Part shown: piece by piece, positions 58,101 to 64,000 of the stretch
Layout of the letters: every line of letters begins with the position of its first letter
How positions within the stretch are numbered: position 1 is the first letter of the stretch
NCBI GenBank assembly: GCA_902728285.1
Contig: CACVBU010000522.1
Span: 218,509 to 282,508, forward strand
Origin: Clytia hemisphaerica
Taxonomy: Eukaryota; Cnidaria; Hydrozoa; Leptothecata; Clytiidae
Reading direction: 5' to 3'
DNA: 64,000 bases
Program-made: the position numbers and the translations under genes
The notes under the pieces: model-generated
Databases searched by the model: none
Seen by the model: only the letters and a program-made list of their open reading frames with translations
Told to the model about the DNA's origin: nothing

Positions 58101-58378
58101 TTTTACAGCAGATTCAGCAAGTTGTTTTGTGTCCGCTTGTTTAGTGTCGTCATCACCTTGACCAGTGCCTTCCCAATGTTCATTGTCTGAAATACAAACA
58201 TAACGTGGAATTCATTGGCGTTCTTAAATTAAAACGTGTGACACTGTATATTTTATTTAGGACTGATTTGATCAAGATTATTTGCACTTGAAAGTAATTT
58301 CAACAGATTTTTCTGGAACATCTTTTACCTGTCTTGAGCTTGTTGTCATCCTCTTTGTTCTCTTTTCGCTTCTCAGTT
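46146..58378 (-). CDS. Unrecognised coiled-coil protein, 13 exons, 5' end not found
   Basis: Exons in transcript order: 58329-58378, 57514-58186, 54514-54745, 53959-54279, 53121-53309, 51472-51539, 50462-50614, 50315-50369, 48972-49074, 47931-48119, 47487-47547, 46607-46661 and 46146-46277 (TAG). All borders are GT-AG and all junction phases agree, giving 759 visible residues. The first ~240 are acidic and low-complexity (NEHWEGTGQGDDD, SLQLTEDEQF). The rest is almost continuous heptad coiled coil (QQIEELEAKLQALRTEE, KELLGDLKRNIEELES, KILEKLHKDYDYKLKEF) with one UVR-like segment, YAEKEDFDKAFEIQQQI, near residue 290. The end is basic/aromatic (DYYRTNKFKWFSQFK). No catalytic motif or signal peptide. 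The first visible exon has no in-frame ATG, so at least one exon lies above 58378. A scaffold, trafficking or cytoskeletal role is a guess from architecture. Confidence 0.85.
46913..47413. mobile_element. 500 bp MITE, GTAATCTCATGGTT ends
   Basis: GTAATCTCATGGTT faces AACCATGAGATTAC, with a third copy at about 47240. Iterated TTGTAATTTCCC words at 46965-47045 and a second palindrome at 47272-47395. Confidence 0.7.
48275..48560. repeat. Dispersed repeat R4, copy 1
   Basis: GAGAAAATCATACTAAAGTA, TATTCTTAGGTTTAGG, AATTTCATCATGAATATTCT. Shared with 51036-51382 and 53395-53705. Confidence 0.65.
48593..48778. mobile_element. 186 bp MITE, TTTTCGACCGTAGCCG ends
   Basis: TTTTCGACCGTAGCCGC faces GGCGGCTACGGTCGAAAA. 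Inner CAGGCGCGTGCCGCC/GAGCGGCAATTGG. Confidence 0.75.
49112..49255 (+). repeat. tRNA-derived SINE, copy 2
   Basis: TAGTGCAAAAGTAGAGCATT (box A region), TACGTTCAATCCGGG (box B), then TTGATGCCTCTCTACTTGGT, GATCGGCAATT and an A-run. Resembles a tRNA body up to the T arm. In an intron of the coiled-coil gene, on the opposite strand. Confidence 0.7.
49479..49643. mobile_element. 165 bp near-perfect palindrome
   Basis: ATAGACGATATCGGCTTAAC to GTTAAGCCGATATCGTCTAT, with GATCCCCGAATATTGCCCAC matched inside. Loop of only a few bases around AAAAAAGTTCACCG. Confidence 0.8.
50120..50254. mobile_element. 135 bp palindromic MITE
   Basis: ACAATAATGACCGG faces CCGGTCATTATTGT. Inner GGGCTGTACTGAAAATATTG is matched in inverted form. 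Half copy at 26991-27036. Confidence 0.75.
50801..51007. mobile_element. Palindromic MITE, ATAGACCTTTT ends, copy 2
   Basis: ATAGACCTTTTCATAAATTA faces its complement; CGTCACGAACATCACTTGCC arm. Same end motif as 16694-16876 but a different interior. Confidence 0.75.
51036..51382. repeat. Dispersed repeat R4, copy 2, complete with inverted ends
   Basis: TACACGCTTTTTTTATAAGA at the left faces TCTTATAAAAAAAAGCGTGT at the right. Both halves contain CATCATGGATATTCTTA-like words. Appears to be the full-length member. Confidence 0.75.
51834..52091. mobile_element. Dispersed repeat R3, full copy, 258 bp
   Basis: Inverted ends GTTCATGTAATGTTTCCAG / CTGGAAACGTTAGATGAAC. Interior ACTAATACGCATGCGTAATT and TTTGTCGTTCTTT words, shared with 19850-20830 and 26520-26680. 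Confidence 0.7.
52151..52440 (+). repeat. Dispersed repeat R2, longest copy, with a hairpin
   Basis: Begins CATTGAGTTTAAAGCCCGAA. 52380-52414 is a perfect hairpin: TTTGGTAGGATTTG, loop TTGGCTT, CAAATCCTACCAAA. Confidence 0.65.
53395..53705. repeat. Dispersed repeat R4, copy 3
   Basis: ACTTTATAAGAATGTCCATG, TTAGAGCATTTTTAATTATG, CTGTAAGAATATTTTAGGAT. Inverted relative to the full copy at 51036-51382. Confidence 0.65.
55275..55298. repeat. (ACTGT)n microsatellite
   Basis: Four to five perfect units. Confidence 0.8.
55487..55845. mobile_element. G-tract TIR element, copy 3 (TSD GCTTAAAA)
   Basis: CCCCGGGG then a G run and TACTTAGG; right end CTAGTACCCC run to CCCGGG. Flanked by exact GCTTAAAA (55479-55486, 55846-55853). 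The interior iterates GTCTCTCTAAGGGT, the reverse complement of the words in copies 1 and 2. In the 2.8 kb intron of the coiled-coil gene. Confidence 0.9.
56100..56640 (+). repeat. Intronic tandem repeat, period about 175-180 bp, 3 copies
   Basis: AATTTGATGAAGAACTTCGG, TTTACATAGGAGC and AATTATCTCCAAGTC recur at near-constant spacing. Copies are diverged; a weaker fourth follows. Confidence 0.7.
57396..57480. repeat. Dispersed repeat R4, fragment
   Basis: TTTATAAGAATACACTTTAT then AAGAATGTCCATGATGAAAA. One terminal segment only; the exon donor at 57513 is 33 bp away. Confidence 0.6.
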
Positions 58379-58869
58379 CTGTAAAGGAAATAAATAATAT
58401 TATGAAAATATCAAGGGGATTCAACCAGATTCAACAAGGATCTTACACAAGTCTACAAAATTCAAAAGTCAAACCTGACCATTTTTTGAAATCTTCAGCA
58501 TGTGGCCTGTCCAAAAGTTTTAAGGGGATAGACAGCACAACAACAAACGGCAAACTTTCTCAGATTTTAACCCAACCAAAAATTTCTAAAATTTGAATGC
58601 CACAACAATCAACATCGACTGAAGTTAGGAATTCTAGAGGAAGGGGTGTGTTGCTTCTTGCTTTCTTTAGATCTGATTTGATAACGAACAAGCTAGATGC
58701 TGAATGGACGTACCTGATGATGAAAGTTGGATAGCAATGCGAGGAGAAAAAAATCAGTCAAAAAATATAGCATTTAGCGAAAATGCATAACGCAATAAAT
58801 TCATCATTGATTGTTGATGGGGGGAGAGGGAAGGGTTGTAAGGAAAAAATAAATAGAAAATTCTGGTCA
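58379..58869. other. Upstream of the coiled-coil exons, no clear first exon
   Basis: A donor-like CAG|GTACGTCC on the minus strand near 58712 follows a short open stretch starting ATGCTATATTTTTTG, but its phase 0 does not fit the next exon (needs phase 2). Start exon not placed. Confidence 0.35.
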
Positions 58870-60965
58870 CAAAAATCAGTTTTATTGACAATTGAATCAC
58901 GTTTGATGGTGAGCATTGTTATCAATAATGTTTTTGTGTGAAAAACATAGAAATACAAGGAAAAAATCTAATGAAAATCTGCAAAAACGGCGATTTCCGG
59001 CATTTTCAACCGAAAAAAAAAATTTCTCAAAAATTGAACTCAGCTATGTTTTGAGCATTGCAAATACGCATCTTTCTGCAAAAAATCAGAAAAAACTTTT
59101 GATGAAAATTCGAGAAAATGTAAAAAAACCGGTTTTTCCGGCATATTTCCGGCATTTTCGGCCGGAAAAAAATGTTTTTTAAAAATCGGGCTCCGTCACA
59201 TTTTAGGTATTGTCATATTGCATCAGTGTTTAAAATTTCATGAAAAAATGTAAATTACAGCTCGAGAAATTCAAGAAATACCGTCTTTCCGGCAAAAATA
59301 GGTTGTTCCGGCGATTTTTAAATAGCTCCAGCTTCAAAAATCAATTTTATTGAAAATTGAAACATATTTTATGGTGGGCATTGCTATTAAGGTGGTTCCC
59401 CACTGGAAATACTAAAATGCTCAATATTGGTCCAATAAACTTGATATTTGGTCACATGAAAGTATTTGAGGCAAAAATAAATTTTTTTAAAAAAAATTTT
59501 CAATTTCCCTAATTTTCCTCATTTTGAGCATGATTTATTAGCCATTTAGAGGGCTCCATTCTGCAGTAAATGGAGGACGCAATTTTGATCAGAATATTTT
59601 CATATTTTGCAGGTGCATTTTATATAGAATTTTCCATGTTCCCTATAAATTTCTAAGAGTTTGGACTATTTTTTGTTGAGCTATGCTATTTTAAGTACGC
59701 AGTTATTAATTTGGCAAAACTTGGAGAAACTTCAAATCGTCACATTGAGCTCAATTCTTTTGCTGTCTTAAAGAAATTTATAGGGAACATGCATAATTCT
59801 AATATAAACATTCCCTGAAAATTTCAAGTGAAAAACTCAAACCGTTCTTGGGTTATTTTCTGCAGACTTTCTAAAAATTAAATGGAGAAAATCACGTTTA
59901 AAGTTTTTTCTTTGCATTTTAGCCAAGAAAAGGACAAAGAAGGTCTAATTGACCAATCTTTTTGCTTTGTTCTAAAAGTTGGACATATCAGCAGTCATTT
60001 AAAGTCTTAAAAGTCACTTTGATCACAAACGGCGAGCACTAACGGCGAGCCTTGTCAAATTTCCTTTAAATCTTAGGCGCAAAATAACTCCTTGTGGTGG
60101 GCGGGGAAATTCCCCAATGACCAAAAAATTTCCCCAGAAGTGAAGTTCAACCAACAGGAAGTCTTTCTAGGTCAACTTTGAAAATGGTATTTTCCGGTGG
60201 GGAACCACTTTAATAATGTTTTTGAATGAAAAAACAACCAATTGTAAGGTAAAAGTCCAATGAAAATCCAGAAAAACGGCGATTTCCGGCATATTTCCGG
60301 CATTCTCGGACGGAAAAAAAAATTTCTCAAAAATCAAACTCGGCCATGTTTTGAACAATATTAATACGCATCTTTGAGCAAAAAAAATCTGAAAAAACTA
60401 ATGATAAAATCTTTTTAGGTATTGTCATTTTACATCAGTGTGCAAAATTTCATAAAAAAATATAAAGTACAGCTCGAGAAATTCAAGAAATACCGTTTTT
60501 CCGGCGAAAATCGGCTGTTCCGGCGATTTTTAGAAAGTTCCGGCTTCAAAAATCAGTTTTATTGACAATTGAACCATGCTTGATCGTGGACATTGCTATT
60601 AACAATGTTTTAGTGTGAAAAAACAACCAATTATAAGGAAAAAGTCCGATGAAAGTCTGCAAAAACGGCGATTTCCGGCATATTTCCGGCATTTTCGGCC
60701 GGAAAAGAATTTTTCTTAAAAATCGGACTCTGCTATGTTTTGGGTATTGCTAATACGCATCTTTGAGCAAAAAATCTGAAAAAACTTATGATGAAATCTC
60801 GAGAAAATGCCAAAAAACCGGTTTTTCCGGTATATTTCCAGCATTTTCGCCTGAAAATGATTTTTTTTCGAAAATCGGGCTCCGTCACATTTTGGGCATT
60901 ACCATTTTGCATCATTGTGCCAAAATCAAAAAAAACTAATGAGCCAATCTCGAGAAAAGCTGGTA
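58870..60965 (+). repeat. Tandem repeat with TTTTTCCGGC words, split by an insertion
   Basis: Units of about 350-370 bp. Each has ATTGCTATTAA(C/T)AATGTTTT, GCAAAAACGGCGATTTCCGG and TTTTGGGTATTG-like words. Copies begin near 58870, 60220 (continuing the unit cut at 59390) and 60545. Confidence 0.75.
59391..60209. mobile_element. 819 bp TTAA element (piggyBac-type target)
   Basis: Ends GGTGGTTCCCCACTGGAAAT and TTTTCCGGTGGGGAACCACT, flanked by TTAA (59387-59390, 60210-60213). It interrupts a repeat unit whose intact relatives (58911, 60593) show the site before insertion. No transposase frame. Confidence 0.85.
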
Positions 60966-61003
60966 ACAGACGGACGGACGAACGAACGAACGGACGAACG
61001 GAC
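60966..61003 (+). repeat. (ACGA/ACGG)n microsatellite
   Basis: GACGGACGGACGAACGAACG tract at the end of the tandem block. Confidence 0.8.
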
Positions 61004-61590
61004 ATTGGTTAATTTATAGGACCTCCAAGGTAGGTCCAAAAAGCACGTTGAAAGGCGCCGACCAATGCACCGTTTTTATAGTGACCATATAATCGGGGGA
61101 TGAGTGACTCCGATTTTTAAGTCTTGATTGACTTTTTCCTGGAATGATGGCATTGCGTTCAAGATAATAAGCAGAGAACAAGCTTTAGCAGTCTTAGCAT
61201 CTTAGCGCATGCTGCGTATGACGTAATTGGTCAGCCAAAGCTGAGCTTTCAAATCGGTTTTTTCCATGCGCTAGCGACGACGCGTCCGTTTAAAAAAAGG
61301 GTTTCCCCGATTTTTCCGATTTATTCCTGATTTGACTTTCGGTTTCTTTTCGGAAAATCGGGATACGCTCGCGTTCCCTGCGCGAATATTCTTGCATCAG
61401 CCATTACCTCCCTAATAACGTGCCACTTAAATTCTTTACCCGTTTCTTGTTTGTGAAAACATTGAAATTAGCTAAGCAATAATTGGCCAGTTTTGTTCGT
61501 GTAAATTTTAAATTGGCTGGCTGATTAGAAGGACGAAGTAGGTTCATTTCACAAGGGATGAGAGTTTTGTTTCTGCTTCATTTCAAAGTG

Positions 61591-62460
61591 TATATAAGTA
61601 CTGATTTATCATTACTTACATTCCAAAAAAATAAGACAGCAGCGTTTCATTTTTCAAATCAACAAAGATAGCTAGAGCAGAAGACCAACGAATCTCTTCG
61701 ATTTGTGTTGTGTATGGACTGTTTAGCTATGCTGGCCCATTGAAAGGTAAATCGAGGTTATTATCAATTTTTATGCGTTTATAGTTTTAACTACCTTTGG
61801 AATGTTACATTAGTATCCTTTCTTAGCGTTGACTTTTTTGTAAATTTCATCTCAAAACAAAATGTTTTTTTCTCAGCCATGTGTTTCATGGCATCATATC
61901 CAGACGGTGTCAATCAAACAACTTTTGCATTCGATTGGGTTCAATTGCGTTCAATTGATTCAGCGTTTGATTTGTTAGATTGACACCGTCTGACCACATG
62001 GCCATGTTTTCTTTCCACTGGCTTATTTTTATTCATATGCAATCATGGACAAAAGGTTGTAGACTTTTCAAAAATTGAGAAAAATCTCTCAAAATGCCCT
62101 ACTTTCCCCTCTCCCCCCTCTGCAATGTTGTAGTACTGGTGCTGGCATCGCTACACGGCAATATCACAATTCATTTTCTATCAACATTGTGGGGAGAGGA
62201 AATTTCTAAAAGTCTACAAACCTTTTGTACATGATTGTGGGTTGTGTTTTTATTCCATAATAATCTAACTATAATTATTTTCATCTCTTCTGTCTTCAGG
62301 TGAAGGAGCTTGATGGGTGACTTTTAACTACCGACTGGCTGAATCAGCAGTGCTTTGGTGGGTGAACGTGCACAACAGGAGCAGCATTATGACTGTATGA
62401 ACAGATTGTGATTGATGGAGAATAATTTAAAATGGTCCTGCTGAATATAAATTGTGCCAG
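61591..62460 (+). ncRNA. Possible TATA-driven two-exon non-coding transcript
   Basis: TATATAAG at 61591; exon about 61620-61746 ending AAAG|GTAAAT; acceptor TTCTGTCTTCAG|GTGAAG at 62297-62298. The only ATG in exon 1 (61711) gives nine codons (MDCLAMLAH). No protein is supported. Could equally be chance signals. Confidence 0.25.
61904..61996. mobile_element. 93 bp palindrome with TTCAATTG core
   Basis: CAGACGGTGTCAATCAAACA faces its inverted copy ending TTGACACCGTCTG. The core contains TTCAATTGCGTTCAATTG, linking it to the repeats at 16270 and 18643. Confidence 0.7.
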
Positions 62461-62499
62461 TTCATTATTTCGTGTAATTGCAATGATTACGAGACAAAA

Positions 62500-62985
62500 G
62501 TCAAAGAGAGGAAAAACCTTTTAGAAGATGACTGACTGGAAAGCAGAATCAAAATGATAATTAATGGTTGCTATTTTCGTCATTGAAGATTTCTTCAATA
62601 TTTGTTCGATATAACGGAATCATTTTGATTTGGTTTGATTGATTCCATCGCTCTTGCTGGCTCTCAAGAGATTTTTGTTCATTGGAGCTTGACCAATTAC
62701 AATAAGACCAATTTATATTTGTACGATAAAGTGATAACAAAAGCATGATTGATATGATGGCATTAGCCCAAAAGACAACTTAAATGATAAAAGTACCTAT
62801 ATGTGACTTATGATGCTAGCTCGAATATATTTTCAAACAAGATCGTAAACATTTTCAAAAAATGCGTAAGTCAATATATAAGGTAGATATCAGATTAGGG
62901 ATCAAAGCCCGTTTGCCGCGTTGATTTTTATACTCAAACTCGCTATTATTAACACTTTTAATTGAATCTTTATTCCCATGAGTCT
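62500..62985. other. Intergenic, no gene seen
   Basis: AT-rich, no structure recognised. Confidence 0.35.
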
Positions 62986-62992
62986 GCTAAAT

Positions 62993-63170
62993 CACGCGCC
63001 CTATATTTTTCATGCGCCCACGCGCCTCGCGCGCCTCACGCGCCTTGCTTTTTCACGCGCCCATACTTTTCACGCGCCTTAATTCTTTTCACGCGCCCTT
63101 AAATTTTCACGCGCCCTAATTTTTTTAACGCGCCCTTAAATTTTCACGCGCCCATATTTTTCACACACTT
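62993..63170 (+). repeat. CACGCGCC minisatellite
   Basis: About ten CACGCGCC(C) units spaced 10-22 bp apart by T-rich spacers. CpG-rich in an AT-rich setting. A tandem repeat rather than a CRISPR (irregular, very short spacers). Confidence 0.75.
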
Positions 63171-63251
63171 ATAATTTAATTGCTTTTTGACCCATCTCAC
63201 CTTGAAAACAAAAAAATGTACATCTCCTTTTTCTAAGCGTTGTGAATCAAT

Positions 63252-63443
63252 AATATCTGGGTTGTTCTAGATTTTATCTTAAGATTTTCCAAAATTTTCG
63301 GTATTTTCATAATAAGGGGGTTTCCACTTAAGGGTGTTTTTGCTCCCTCTAGAAACTTACTATAATATAAAATATATATAATATAAAATACCGAAAATTT
63401 TGGAAAATCTTAAGATAAAATCTAGAACAACCCAGATATTATT
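63252..63443. mobile_element. 190 bp palindromic MITE
   Basis: CTGGGTTGTTCTAGATTTTA and CCAAAATTTTCGGTATTTT face their inverted copies. Loop includes ATATAAAATATATAT. Confidence 0.8.
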
Positions 63444-63537
63444 TACGATGGCCCCTAAGGCTCACCACGCACTTCCAGTTCTTATAAAATTTGTGAACTG
63501 GAACTGCCTAGGGTCAATGGCCCAGAAGGCTCAAGTA

Positions 63538-64000
63538 ACACTGCGCACTTATGACTTCTTTTCAGGGCGGGAAATTTCCAAGCAAGCGGCCCGCGCGATG
63601 AAATTTTTTTCGGTCTTTAAAATGAATGTAGAGTTACGCAAAATGAGTTAAAATTTCCGAGTTGTTCATATCAAGAGTTAAAATTTCCGAGTTGTTCATA
63701 TCAAGAGTTACAGGATAAAATTTCTGAGTCAAGTGCTGGTCAGCAAAATCCTCCCCCCACGTCATCATACAGAAGGTACGAAATGACGTCAAAATTTCTG
63801 AAAAATTACGTCATAAACATAACTCGGTTTTTTCCGTAACCGTTTTTTAACTCGAGAAAAATAACTCGGGATTTCCGAGCCTCTTTGCTATTATCGTCAA
63901 CTCATTTATTACAACTCGGTATCTATTTTGCTGACCAGAACGGCTATCTTTTGAGGGGGACTTTTGCGTCTCTAAAATATTTTTAGAAGTGCGCAGTGTC
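63538..64000. mobile_element. TIR element at the window edge
   Basis: ACACTGCGCACTT at 63538 faces AAGTGCGCAGTGT at the last bases. A second inner pair is CTGGTCAGCAAAAT / ATTTTGCTGACCAG. It may extend past the window. Contains a perfect 30 bp direct duplication at 63645-63704. Confidence 0.55.
63645..63710 (+). repeat. 30 bp tandem duplication
   Basis: GAGTTAAAATTTCCGAGTTG plus ten bases, twice in a row and identical. Confidence 0.85.

Noticed and set aside
58712..58780. First exon of the coiled-coil gene ending CAG|GTACG
   Set aside because: Its phase does not fit the next exon, and the encoded residues are hydrophobic, unlike the acidic N-terminus.

Overview
This is a stretch of nuclear DNA from an invertebrate animal. 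The genes are split by GT-AG introns. The recognisable proteins are metazoan: a STARD7-type lipid transfer protein, complex III subunit UQCR10 and multi-CTLD C-type lectins. Composition is AT-rich and the space between genes is packed with short non-autonomous DNA transposons. I cannot name the species. Cnidarian, ascidian and other soft-bodied invertebrate genomes would all fit.

Layout. Positions 0.5-5.3 kb hold two minus-strand genes, a large alpha-solenoid-like protein with a 3.75 kb exon and, 437 bp upstream of it, single-exon UQCR10. Positions 5.3-21.3 kb hold no gene that I can support and are a mosaic of nested inverted-repeat elements, including a 4.5 kb element with AATCGA-rich arms. 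Positions 21.4-24.85 kb carry a complete seven-exon STARD7-like gene on the plus strand. Positions 26.7-38.5 kb carry two tandem minus-strand C-type lectin loci, separated by a 2.6 kb near-perfect foldback. The downstream locus shows five exons and three CTLDs. The upstream locus shows only the three matching 3' exons. Positions 38.85-39.7 kb are a 178 bp satellite. Positions 39.94-45.0 kb are a 5.06 kb element whose two arms are inverted arrays of a ~20 bp unit. Positions 46.1-58.4 kb carry a minus-strand gene of at least 13 exons for a long coiled-coil protein that I do not recognise. I assembled it by hand, and every exon-exon phase matches. Positions 58.4-64 kb are repeats, with a possible spliced non-coding transcript near 61.6-62.4 kb.

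The genes share no obvious pathway; only the lectins form a cluster. The strongest biology is in the mobile DNA. Many families share one design: inverted ends whose subterminal parts are arrays of a short iterated motif. Target-site duplications can be read directly for several: 8 bp for three G-tract-ended copies and for two CAGGG-type elements, TTAA for one, TCATTT and TTATTTA for the two giants. Nesting gives relative ages.

All three genes whose start region can be read have a 3' splice acceptor 12-75 nt upstream of the ATG. This suggests 5' UTR introns or spliced-leader trans-splicing.
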